Origin: Utricularia gibba
Taxonomy: Eukaryota; Streptophyta; Magnoliopsida; Lamiales; Lentibulariaceae
Direction: 5' to 3'
Assembly (NCBI GenBank): GCA_002189035.1
Contig: CM007990.1
Span: 3,968,001 to 4,032,000 of the forward strand
Length of the DNA: 64,000 nt
Under the pieces are notes generated by a model. It was not told the origin of the DNA and made no database searches. It saw only the letters and a list, made by a program, of their open reading frames with translations. The position numbers and the translations under genes are program-made. Of this stretch, positions 1 to 11,625 are shown piece by piece. Position 1 is the first letter of the stretch. The number at the start of each line of letters is the position of its first letter.

Positions 1-659
1 GAAATTAAATCAATTGGTATGTCACATTCATTGAAAAATTCGAAAAGTATTTGATTGGAATTCATATGTTTACTTATATAACTTTGAGTACTTGGACAGT
101 TATCTCGAAAAATATGAATACTTAATTATGAAATAATTGTTAGATATACATTTAATTTTTTTATAGTATATCTCTTTAATAAAACTTAAATAGTAATTAT
201 TACAAAATTAAAAATAGCGAAACATCTCACTAAATACTTTTAATATAATAATTATTACAAAATTAAGAAATACATAAATTATGTATACCTAATGATTTTA
301 TTATTTAATATTTGTAAACAACAATTATTTTTTTGAAAGAAGATAAGAGTATCAACCTACAATCGAATATGCACATCAACTAGGAAAAGTGATTTAATCA
401 CTTTTCTAAATCACCCTTATAGATAAGTTCATCCTATATCCAATGATTCAAGTTATTAATGGTGTCCAAGCAAATGTTCCGACACTTTCCAATTCATTTC
501 CATTTTTGGCGTATATTAAATACTTTTTTATATTACTTTTTTTAAAAAATAAGAAATTCGTGAATTTATATACACATAGAGACCATTTTTTCATACATTA
601 AGATGGTTGATTTTTTAATAAACTTTGATTCATGCGGTTTGGGATCAGTCAAACCCTAC
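1..659. other. AT-rich intergenic, no gene seen
   Basis: The stretch is AT-rich, with many short A/T runs. I see no open frame with plausible protein features and no clear repeat. Confidence 0.5.
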
Positions 660-998
660 GGCCCCGTTTGGTTGAGAGTTCGGTGATATAAATTATTTAG
701 GTATCTTTAAACCCATATTCATGGGTTTTATGTAGAAACATGTTTGATTCGTGTGTTAAAATTATTTGGATTTATCATTACATGTGTTTAGTATATTAAT
801 TTAAGAAATAGGTGTTTATAATTAATATGGGTATACTTAAACCCACCCCCTAGATGAGTTTATATAAACCCATATCTATGGGTTATTGATTGATTTATCT
901 AAATCTGTGAGGTAAATTTAAACTCAATAATAACCTACATACCATCAAATATTAAACATATGTATAAATCTAGTTAAACCCACAAACCAAACGAGGTC
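660..998. mobile_element. MITE with CGTTTGG-type inverted ends
   Basis: The left end reads GGCCCCGTTTGG and the right end is CCAAACGAGGTC, so the termini are 12-bp inverted repeats with two mismatches. The 339-bp interior is non-coding and carries several copies of AAACCCATA/TATGGGTTT-like words. A TAC triplet flanks both ends and could be a short target duplication, but this is weak. It lies about 430 bp upstream of the MBOAT start. The superfamily (hAT or Harbinger) is uncertain. Confidence 0.6.
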
Positions 999-1424
999 TA
1001 CATGTGTTCACATGTATTAAATACATTTTAAAAGCTAAAATAAATATTTAATTTATCGAAATCTTATTTTAATAACCTCGAATTTAGCTCTATGAAAATT
1101 ATCATAGAATCACATACGTAAATCTGATGAACAAAGGATGATGAAAGGGAATGCTTTTTCCACATTAAATCTCATCAAATTGTGAAAACTGGAAATCCCT
1201 CCTGCCTGCCTTTTCCTGTGTTTGTTTCTCTGCTTTGTAGTCTGGTGAATTTGGATTTCTGTATTGTTGCATATGGCTGGCTTGGTTTTTATCACGTAAT
1301 GTTAAAAGTTGAAAATTGATGGCCTTTATGCTATGGCGGCCATTTCTGATTTCCCGATTCAGTCCAGTCCTTCGCACTACTCATTGATCGTGTTAGATTA
1401 GCGCCTTGTAACCAGTTGGAGATA

Positions 1425-4400
1425 ATGGTGTTAGGTACGGATTTAGTGATGAAGACAAGTACCTGGAAGCAAAAAGAGCTTGTATTTCTTGTGCTATATG
1501 CTGCCGTCTTCTACTGGATTGTAATCCGACGCTCACTCCAGCTCTCACATGGTATGGCTCTGAATTGGAGATCTGTTTTTAGTATCCCATTGTTTTGAAT
1601 GATTTTTTAAATCTCTTTATGGGATGTGAATGCTGGCAGATCATTTCTTCAAGCTTCATGGACTGCGTCCTGGCTGGATTTCGGGTCGACTGAATGTATT
1701 GCAACTTCTTTGCTGTTAACGTTCAAAAACTGTTTTCTGTTTGTGCTCAATCTGATATTTGTTCATGAAATTTATTTTTTAAGGGACAAATGCTAGTTGA
1801 TGGCATTTTTTTGTTTGTTATGTTGGTTTGAAGGGGATTTGTCGAAGTAATTGATGAGATATTTTCTATGATTGCCGTCAACGTACTTTCTTAATTCTAT
1901 CCTCTTTTCTTTTGCCTGTGCTTTCATTTCTCTGACAGTGTAGCTGAATTTTATTATACATTAGTCGATCAAAAATTATATGTACAGGATGTTTCTGATG
2001 CGCAATGGAGAAATTTCAGAGGGAATTTAAGCATCCTCACCCTGGTTTTCGGATTCTTCTCATTTACTGCAACCATAATCAGAAAATCATTTTCATTGAA
2101 AGCAAAGGGGATGTCAATTATCTGGACAATTCTTTCGTTAGCTTACTTGTTGTATCTACATGAAGCTTGGTATGCATGAATCTTTTCTTGTGAAACAATG
2201 TTGCAGTTTGTCATGGTTAACTTATGGTATAACCGTTGTATATTTTTCCTGATGCAGTGTCATCTTTATTCTGGGTATTGCGTCGGCTAATTTTCTCCTT
2301 GTAAAGGTTTGTTTTGTACAAGAACTTAAATGCTATTAGAGTTATTCTGGTTGTTAAAGCTGCTAGAGGTATGGGTGGTAGGAACTCATTGAATGTTGGT
2401 AGAATTTGAAGAGTGCATTTTGATATGTTTTTAGCATGCGAAGGCAGATGGGTCAAAGAACTGGAAAAACTCTTGTCTGCCAGGCAAGAGCACGATAGGG
2501 GTTGTTCCTTGCAGCAGTTTACTGGAGGGATACTTTCCCTCTACCCTAATCCTGAAAATTGTAAAGTAGGTGTTACAATGAACAACCTCGTATTCTGTGG
2601 CATTGATGCATGATTTCCTGTGGCTTTGATGGTCTGGAATTTGGTGACTCAAAACTGTGGAAAAGAGGTTAATTTTGGCTTCGGTGCCTAAAAGTTATTT
2701 TCAACTTCCCTCATGGTTTTTCTGTACTCTCATGGCCTGTAAAATGGCAAATGCAGAACGTGTCCCATGAATTAAGCTCGATTATTTAAGGAGAGGGAAT
2801 ATTAGTCCATAGTTTGCATCCACTTTTAGTGTGGTATGCTCCTCTTGTGTACTACGTTTGTGTGGGCTTTCGGTTTTTGAACCATTTAGAAGCTTTTTGA
2901 CCGAGGGATTTTATAGAAACAAGAAAAATAATTTAGGTTTGTTCATTTAGACTTCTCTACTCGTTTTCATAAACTAGTGAATGAGGTATTCGTCTGATAT
3001 TTACTTCTGCAGATGTTTGGAAGGGAAAAATATTTCTTACTTATTCTCTGGATTTTTAACCTGTCATTTCTCATCTGCAATCGAATCTGTGAAGGATATC
3101 GCTTCTCTAGCTTTGGGTAATGTCTTCTCTCATGAATTTGCTATCCAACTTTAATTGTCAAGTTCACATGCAGCCATTTGCTTTTTGCTCGTGTAGGAGT
3201 TACTTGGCCTATCTGGATAGCTTTCGTGGTACCTTCAGATGGCATATCTGCTTCAACTTTGGTATATTATAATTTATTTTTAAGATGCGATTGATAGACC
3301 TAATAAAAAAATGTGTCAACAAAGAACATGAAACATCAAAGCTTTCCATGAGATGATGAAAATACATGTTTTTCTGTTAATTTTATATGTTTTCTACTTC
3401 AGTATTCAAGCTTCTTGTTTTACCTAAGTGTCATGAATATTGAACAAATCAGAGTCAGGTATATTTATTTCATTGTTGTCAAAATCATTAAATTAGCTTG
3501 CCGTACCATATATTGGAATGAATATATAGCTACCGGTGTGATCCTATTATACATTTGCTGCAGTTGTACTGCGAATGCTAAGCTTTGGCTATGACTACCA
3601 TTGGGCTGACAAGTCAAAATCAGTAGATCAGAAGGTGTGGCTAGATATTCTATATTTGGGAGAAATCCATAAAATGTCATCACTGAAAGTTTGTTTTATC
3701 AACTCGAAAGTCCCTGTTCCTCTCTTTTACTTTATACCAGCTTCCATTATTCAAAAAAAAAAAAAAATCTTCAATTTATATTTTCATGTAAATTTTAAAT
3801 GGATGAGGTGGGAATAGAGTATCCTAATGCTAATATGGTTGCATGCAGAAACAATATAACTCAGTAGCTAGCCTGAGGAGTAATTATCGGTTAATAACTA
3901 TGATGTTGAGTTTCTTTTTTCTACATGTTCTGCCTACAATCAATCCAAATGCAGCTTTTGGTATCTGCTATTGCTTAAAGCTTCCTTCTTATTATGTATG
4001 AACCGTGTACAGCATTGTGACCATTGTGCATCTGGAAGGACATGTTATTTTGTGTTACAGGTTAGCTTCAGAGTTATCACTTGCCACTTTTTTGCTAAAA
4101 TGCTTTGCAACATCTGGTAAACTAGCATCTCGAATGGTTCGCTCATATCTGCTTTGTCAACAACATCTTTGGTGTCCTCCAGGAGACAAGGGTTGCTGAT
4201 GACAAATTCTCATATCTCATGTACTTGTGTTATCTGTCTTATTGTCCTCTATATATTGCTGGACCGATCATTGGCTTCAATGCATTTGCTTCACAGGTTT
4301 GTTATGCTTGGTGTTTTGGTCATGCTGCTTTCTTTTATAGTTATTTGTATATGTTTAGTGTTCGCATGTGCATGCATAGCCTTCATTTGTCATTTTCTGT

Positions 4401-6553
4401 CACTTTTCTTTTTTTACTTTGTTTCTCTATTTTTTTTTATTGTCCTATGTCACTTAGTTTCTCTGCCATGAGCTTTTCTTTTTACTCCTTGATGGTTTCA
4501 GTTTTTCAGTAAATGAGAAGATTTGGGTGGTGTGCAAGAAAATTTTGGTTTTTTGGTTTATGAAACTTTACAATTTATCTTTTTCAATGTCCTGCATATC
4601 TCTTTTTCAGTATTTCCTAGACATGTGTCTTAGCATCCGTTCCTTGCATCAATGCAACATGAAATCAACTTAGTTAAGTTTGTGCAGTTGGATTCTCCCC
4701 AAAACATCTACTCAACTTGGGAAGTGTTCTTGTACGGATTGCGCTGGACATTTAGTTTTCTTCTTATGGAGTTAATGACACATTTCTTTCATTACAATGC
4801 CTTTGCCACGAGGTCAGTGCACGTTTTTCACAAGTAAAATGATTTTATATTTGTATCATATAAATAGAATTGAGTTTTTGGTTTGAAGTGGATTGTGGAA
4901 GCAGTTGTCTCCACTGGATATTTTCATCATTGGATATGGGGTAATGGTTGCTAACCATTTAATCCTGCTTTTTTCTTAAGCCCATTTAATTTGAAGTTCG
5001 AACCAAAGATTGACATATTTTCAAATATTACAGGTTCTAAACTTCATGTGGCTCAAGTTTTTCCTGATCTGGCGTTATTTTCGATTATGGTCAATGGTAA
5101 AGTTTTGTTATCTACTTTTCTTCGGCTCTGGATTTCCTAATTTCCAAGCATATGATTATATAGAAGTGTGCCAAGGGCTCAACTAGCACTACATAGCTGT
5201 AGATTAATGGCGTTGTGGTTCCTGAGAATATGCCAAGATGTGTAAACAACTGTCACAGCTTGGAAACCTTTTGGAAAAGCTGGCATGCTTCGTTCAACAA
5301 ATGGCTCGTTAGGTATTAGCTGTGTCTCTCCATTATTTGTTATATTTCTTCTGTACATGCCTTTATCTAGCTTCTAATTTTGTTAGGTACATCTACATAC
5401 CTCTTGGAGGCTCTAAGAAAAAGCTGCTCAACGTTTGGCTCATATTTACATTCGTTGCTATATGGCATGATTTGGAGTGGTATTACTAGCTTATCTAGGT
5501 TCTATGAACAATCAATGACAACTTTTTGTTCTCGAGTCCCACTGCTAATACTGCTCTGCCTTATAGGAAACTTCTTTCTTGGGCATGGTTGACTTGTATA
5601 TTCTTTGTTCCAGAAATGATAGTAAAATCATTGGCAGGATCGTATCAGGTATGAATCTTGACTCTCCTTTACTCTTGTTGTGATAAATGAAGAATTTGCT
5701 TAGTGCAATGCATGTAGACAAGACCATTCACACACATTTCCTAAAGTATCCAACGCTTCAAAGCATCCAACTTCTAAGTTCATAATAATAGCAATAGTAA
5801 TCTGAATGTGATAATGGCCAGGACTTTCGGTTATGGGCTTATTGCATCATGTGTGTCAGGTGGAGAGTGCTTTTGGAGAATTCATTTTCCGTGAACTTAC
5901 CGCCATCTCCGGTGCTGTAACAATAACATGCCTCATGGTTCGTCTTCTACTGCCTTCACATTTTAGTATAGCACGTGATAGGTACAATAAATATGTGCCC
6001 TTGTCATGCTTGCAAAATGTCTACCAAAATTTCCTTAGCCGATCAGGAAATGTGCGTCTTTCAGTAATGAGCTATTAGTGACTTTTTATTCAAGATAGAA
6101 AATTACCAAGCAGCAAAGTAGTCTGTTGGTTCTTTCGCTGAACTTTGTTCCCAAGACACCAATATTCATGATGTCATGAATTGTAATAGTATCAATTCGG
6201 TTATTGAAGGTGGCGAATCTTGTGGGGTTTGTTATCGGACCATCAGGAATCAGTTGGTTGCTTTCAGGGTTTCTCCAAGAAGGAGGTTGTCCCCCTTTAT
6301 TCCGTGTTTTGTAACTAGAAAAGCTCTTCAAGTAATATAAAAAGCATGTTACAGGTCTCGCCACGATTGGCGGTCTGTTGATTTCATTCTACCTCGGGAC
6401 GAAGGTTGGTACACTGGAACTCCTCCATCCCTCATGATCAGCGTGCTCCATTGCCGCAGTGCATTTTTTATCATACCTTTTCTTCCTTTGTTGAACTTTC
6501 AGCTTATGCTTCACATCTCTGAAGCCAAGCAGCAGAAGTACAAGACCAGATGA
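1425..6553 (+). CDS. MBOAT family O-acyltransferase, GUP1/HHAT-like, 19 exons
   Basis: Multi-pass membrane protein of the membrane-bound O-acyltransferase family, closest in pattern to plant GUP1/HHAT-like proteins of the ER. Exons that keep frame with GT-AG borders: 1425-1551, 1640-1695, 1988-2169, 2258-2306, 3013-3116, 3197-3261, 3564-3634, 4013-4060, 4183-4296, 4688-4812, 4889-4940, 5034-5096, 5203-5312, 5387-5479, 5567-5648, 5860-5937, 6210-6285, 6355-6404, 6503-6553. They give 531 residues, a usual family length. The MBOAT core spans exons 13-15: [16 protein letters not shown], then [12 protein letters not shown], then AIWHDLEW, whose His is the expected catalytic residue. A Cys/His-rich cytosolic-loop-like segment lies in exon 8. 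The N-terminus ([18 protein letters not shown]) is a membrane anchor. The start is the first ATG in frame; a TTG nine bases upstream is not needed. The acyl substrate cannot be read from sequence. Confidence 0.9.
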
Positions 6554-8902
6554 CTCCTAAGGTAAAACGTAACTTCAACTGCTCCCCCCATTTCTCGACT
6601 ACCCACTTGATTCTTGTCAGAATTTGGATATTCTTTGGGTTTTTTTAGTATCATTGTTTTAACCTTGAATGTAAAATGTCGTTTTATAGTAGGTTATTAA
6701 TATATTTAAATATAATGTAATTGAGTATGTATATAACATTTGATATTCGAGAATATAAATCTAAATATATAAGTGTTATAAATATAATTAGTTATTTTTA
6801 TATTTATGTATACTATCCATTTGCTAAAAGAAATAAATGGTATAATCATATAATATTAGTATATATATGTTAATTAATTAAATAATATTTTATATATAAA
6901 TTTAGATATAAATATTTTATACTATATTATTATTAAATTTATTCTAAAAGTATCTATATATTTTGCACCACACTTGCCGTGGAGTCGACCCCACGAAATC
7001 AAATTACCATAATAAAATATATCCATTTCTTCTTCTTATTTAAATTTGGGCGGAATTTTTCTATGCTACAATTGATGAAATGGGCGCGCGTGAGAACAAA
7101 TAGTGCTCCTAAAGTAAACCAAACGTGGAAAGACAATGCCTAAAGGACAAGTGGCATGAAAAGCAATTTACGGTTATTTATATCTGAAGCACTCTTTTAA
7201 ACACAAATGGGATCCATACATAGGTTCGATAATTTTTAATTATATTCTCAAGTGAATATATCAAAGTATTTAATATACGCAAAAAATGGGAATGAATCGC
7301 AACGTGTCCGTGCCACCCTAATGACCCACCGACATCTCACTCGGTTGATAAAAAATATATTCAAGTAATTATCACGAGAAAATTAAAAAACATTAAGAGT
7401 CAATTTAGGAGTTTCATATCGTACACGTGGCAGGCAGCCCGGGATCCACGAAACCATCACTTACGTTTTGTTGAGCTATTTATTTTTAGTTGTATATTAA
7501 ATTTAATACGACAAAATCGCTATCAAAGGCAAAAAAACAAAAACGAATGTGGTGGATCGATTCATTATTATTCATTTATAACCTAATAATAAAATAAATA
7601 AATAAGAAGATTCCTGAGGTGCTGAGTTGCCCCGAAGCTTCCGACGTCCCCCACTCCCTAGGGCTCTTGCAATTTGTCACTTTTTTTGGGTGCTTTTTCG
7701 GGTAATCTTATTGGCCTAAGAACGTTTTTTTATTGGAGAAGGTCAACTAGTGCCAAGTGTTTCATAATAACAACCATTTGAGACACTTTGGTTAGACAAT
7801 TATTATTTACTAGGAGGAGAAAGAGGGAGGAATGCCTAACCTCATCACCCATTTTAAAGTTATGGATTCATTTTGAAAAAGAATCAAGTAGAAAGTGGGG
7901 AGAGCCAAATAAGAATAGCCCACGACCCTCTTTTTATGTAGGTGGATGTGCAAATACTCAACCTCCTCAAGTAATAATGTAACAAATTACACTATACATA
8001 ATACATTGTTTTGAAACTTGTTTTAAGTACATTGTATTAAACCATGAAAGTTAGATGGTCAGATGAATCATTAGTGCCAAGTTTTTATGTCTCAGCACGA
8101 TGGGCTAAAAACATACTTCAAAATGATATACTGTAGATAACATAAATTATCATGATTTGAAAGATATAGTAATATGGTTTAATTTAAATTTAATTATATT
8201 TTAAAAATAAGTATGTTTGTTGTTGAGATGTTTGTAACATAACTTTTCAAATTATAAAGTTGAAATATCTAATTTTATTTTTTAAAGTTGGGGGATTAGA
8301 CTTTTGTAAAGTAGATTAGTCATACCCCACGTCTTCCGTTCTCCGTGGTTTTGCGAAGAAAAGTAGTTATTTCATGAGAGAGAAGGGGAAAAGTAAGAAA
8401 CTGTTTTCCCACGCCGTCGGCTATTTTTTTAATATTTATATATTTTATTTTTACTCACCTCGGAGTACGTGTACTATTGAAAATAGGCATAATTATAAAG
8501 TAATAATTTACTACACAGCTGGTCTAGATTCTTCATTTATTTTGTCTTACTGTAATAAAATATTCGAATTTTTTACCACCAAAAATTGCATTAATAATCA
8601 TTTAAAAACGTATATTTTTACTTCAAGGGAGGGGTGGATTAATAACTAAAAGAATGACTCGTGGTACACCAACTTATAATAATATAATAATTATTATATG
8701 GTATTTTTGGGAAATTTGAAAATGAGCCGGAAAATCAACACAATCAACAATGGTTGGTTTATTGAACAAATTTCGCAAGGAAGGGCCAGGGGACGGGGTA
8801 ATGCGGCCAGCGCGGGTCCGCCGTACACACGGACTCCCTTTGAGAGACTAGACGTTCATTTGATTGAACACCTCCGGTTTTGTGGATCCCGAACCGTGAG
8901 CC
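6554..8902. other. AT-rich intergenic region, no gene seen
   Basis: This contains the 3' flank of the MBOAT gene and a long AT-rich stretch with poly-A/T tracts. Two short frames (7788-7982 and 8374-8649) have no recognisable domain or splice context. I see no transposon ends. Confidence 0.5.
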
Positions 8903-9235
8903 TCAAAGCCAAGAACCCGGTCCACGGCAGCAATTGGAGGCGCTGGCGGCGGAGTACAGGCGGCGGAAGGTCCTCCCTCTCCTTCCCGCAGAAAACACGA
9001 GGCCGTTCTTGAAGCTAATCCACAGCCTCCTCCTCATCTTCCTCACGGTCCTGAACCGGGCCCAGATCACCTTCTTCGCTCTGAGGAACGTCTTCTTCAT
9101 CTTTTCCGCGAAGGTCTGCTTCCTCGAGAACTGATAGCTTCTGAGGAAGAGCAGGCGCTTCTCCGCCTCCGTGTACGCCGCCTCGCTTCTGAGGAAGCAC
9201 GCCGGCTCGATGACGGAGTAGCTGAGAGCCGTCAT
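8903..9235 (-). CDS. Small basic plant protein of unknown function
   Basis: A 110-residue frame starts MTALSYSVIEPACFLRSE and is very rich in Arg and Lys, with a central FLRAKKVIWARFRTVRKMRRR segment. I chose the internal ATG at 9235. The frame stays open 19 codons further upstream, but that part is a low-complexity YIYFCFCFCV leader that looks like translated UTR. The GC-rich, open character stands out from the AT-rich surroundings, which supports a real exon. There is no signal peptide or known catalytic motif. It may be a small plant-specific regulatory or nucleic-acid-associated protein, but this is a guess. Overlapping frames on both strands here are treated as shadows. A second exon downstream cannot be excluded. 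Confidence 0.55.
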   Translation of the reverse strand: MTALSYSVIEPACFLRSEAAYTEAEKRLLFLRSYQFSRKQTFAEKMKKTFLRAKKVIWARFRTVRKMRRRLWISFKNGLVFSAGRRGRTFRRLYSAASASNCCRGPGSWL

Positions 9236-10402
9236 CGGAGAGGGAACACAGAAACAGAAACAGAAATAGATATAGATGGTAGATACAGACACAGAAGTGG
9301 TGGTGCGTATCTATAGGCTTGAAACGTGAGAGAAGTACGAGAGGGCAGAGGGGGGTGGGTTTCGTTTTAGTGAAGTTTTTATTGCCCGGTGAAAGGACTT
9401 TTATGAGAGGAGGCGCGGCGGGGGCATGTGGGTGGGTAGCTTGAGCCAATACGACGACGTTCGGGGGGTCGGTGCCCCGGTGCCCCTTTTTAATCTTGGC
9501 TCCTGGGTAAATAATTTAAATGGAAAAAGATCATTAATAAATTGAATTTAAATTATTAGGCAACCCGGCTACTACAACGGTTTAAACTTTTTAATCCAAA
9601 ATCATTTCATAAAGATGTCTTAATGATTGACAATGATTCATCCAAAAAATTTAATGCTATTTGTTGCAGAATATTTTAATATTTTGTTTTCATATTGTAT
9701 TTAAGAAGGGAACATCGGGGTACAATAATTTGTGTTATTAAAAGATTGACCCATTAATTTGAACGAAAGCCTATTATACATAGGTAGGTAATATACCGTT
9801 TTCACAAAATTAGTTTGTGATATACATATGCATTGGCTTCATGACTAATCACCAAGTGATTACTCGTAAATCGATCCCTCTAAAACTATCCAAATGATAC
9901 GAATTGGAAACACTCATTGACTAATTTTGTATCAAAAACATGGAAGAATTAATGGTTGGATTTTTTATGAGCAATCAAATTGGACACTATTAATCGAATT
10001 AATGGTTGGATTTTTATTTTAAAAAACCACCAACAAAATTATTTTTTTTCTTATTAAGAAGTGTTTATTGAGTTGAATTTTAGTTCTATTATGAATTGTT
10101 TGAACTTCAGGCTAAAACAATTGAGAAACAAGTGTTTTGGATCAAGCCCAGCTATTTCAAATGCAGGGCTCATTAGAGGAAAACAGAGTAAGCCCATGTA
10201 ACTGCCAAATAAAGCAGCCCATGATCCGTCACTTTTATTTTTTTTTTTTACAAAAATTACTCATACACATATTTATTATACAATATATAATATTATACAA
10301 ATTAAAATAATTATTATTTAATTTTTTTAATAAAAATTATTGAATATTATTTAAAAAATCATATATTTGAATTAAATCTATATAACTTGAGATTGACACT
10401 TA
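9236..10402. other. Probable promoter/5' UTR of the minus-strand gene, then AT-rich spacer
   Basis: The first roughly 250 bases are GC- and CT-rich on the minus strand, like a 5' UTR, with ATAAAA words near 9370-9405 that might serve as a TATA element. The remainder (about 9490-10402) is AT-rich with no gene seen. Confidence 0.35.
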
Positions 10403-11071
10403 GGATCGTTTGATAGGGTATTTATTGGATATAAATTGAGTTTAAAAATAAACATTCGTTTGATTAACTATTTTTCTTTTCTTATGACCCGTTTCTAAAA
10501 TTCGGATTTCGTTATTAAACCTGGGTTTTGGGTATTTTTGGATATTTTTGTGAATCCATCAAGAAGATAGGTTTAGTAAGACTAACATAATAATTATCTC
10601 TTTTATCTTTTTATTCAATCATAACTTTTACATACATGTAAAGATATTTATCCTCCCTCAAAACCCTAGCTACCAGGTAATCTTGAGAGACTACTCCTAT
10701 TCATCTTTTTCAAAAACTTTGTTTGTGTTTACAATAGGATGTAAGCAGTTCTCTTGCTAAAAAATTCAAGTTGAATAGTATTTTGGGAGAATTTCAATGA
10801 TGCTGGACTGCACAGGAAATAGCAATTTTCTTGCTAGGAACACAAGTTTTTATGATGGGATTTGAGAAAAAGTAATTATGTCAATTAATAAGGATGTAAT
10901 GATAAAAAATCATTAAAACCAAATTTTTATTATACCCAACCAAACACACATTTCATTATTCTTTATAAAATAAACTATCATACCAAATTAATTAAATCCA
11001 TTCATTTGAAGGTTTTATTTTTCTTAGTTTTTAAAAGCACTCTAATACTAAACATTATACCAAACGAATCC
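10403..11071. mobile_element. Tourist-like MITE with TTA target duplication
   Basis: The element begins GGATCGTTTGATAGGGTAT and ends ATTATACCAAACGAATCC, which is an inverted copy with a few mismatches. TTA occurs immediately on both sides (10400-10402 and 11072-11074), the target duplication typical of PIF/Harbinger elements. The 669-bp interior has no coding capacity. It ends about 550 bp upstream of the RH3 start codon. Confidence 0.75.
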
Positions 11072-11404
11072 TTAGTTCCTGTTTATTGATAGGAAATACT
11101 CAAATTACAATTAATTAAAATATTTAATAGGTTTGATTTGCATATTTATAATGTTTTTGTACATAATAAATATGAAGAGATAAAAAATTATGACATGTTT
11201 TATTCAAAGTTCAAACTCATATAGTTTGAAAATTTTGAGTTTGTATTTAATTTGTGATTAAAATGTATATGCTATCAAATACATTAAACATATTTTTTAT
11301 TTAACGAAAAACTAATGTTATCTAACGTATCAAATAGGGAATTAGTATTAAATTTAAGAATTCAATTTTAATACATGAACTATATTATTTTATCTGGAAA
11401 TACA

Positions 11405-11411
11405 TATAAAA
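11405..11411 (+). promoter_or_regulatory. Possible TATA box of the RH3 gene
   Basis: TATAAAA lies 215 bases upstream of the RH3 ATG, followed by CA-rich and CT-rich sequence that could be the 5' UTR. No transcription start is visible, so this is only a position-based call. Confidence 0.3.
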
Positions 11412-11625
11412 CACATCACACACACATTGTCAGAGAGTCGATGTGTTTTCCACAAATATCTGCCTTAAAATATCCATCGAAATTTGTAGACACTTAATAA
11501 ATCCTGCGGCTCTCACAGGCGAGGTGGAGGTTACCGTTGCCATAGAACAAGAGGATCCTCCCTCTCAACTCGCCACCCTTATCCTCTTCTCATTTCTCCG
11601 CCATCCGCCGCCGTCGCTGCTGCAG

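Noticed and set aside
4154-4512. Overlapping plus-strand frames of about 100 codons
   Set aside because: They overlap exon 9 in the wrong frames and run into the following intron; the MBOAT exon 4183-4296 explains the region.
8698-9134. Plus-strand frames opposite the small basic gene, and the minus-strand frame 9015-9449
   Set aside because: They are shadow frames of the GC-rich island. The composition is Arg/Ser/Pro-biased without motifs, and the minus frame 8903-9235 is the more protein-like one.
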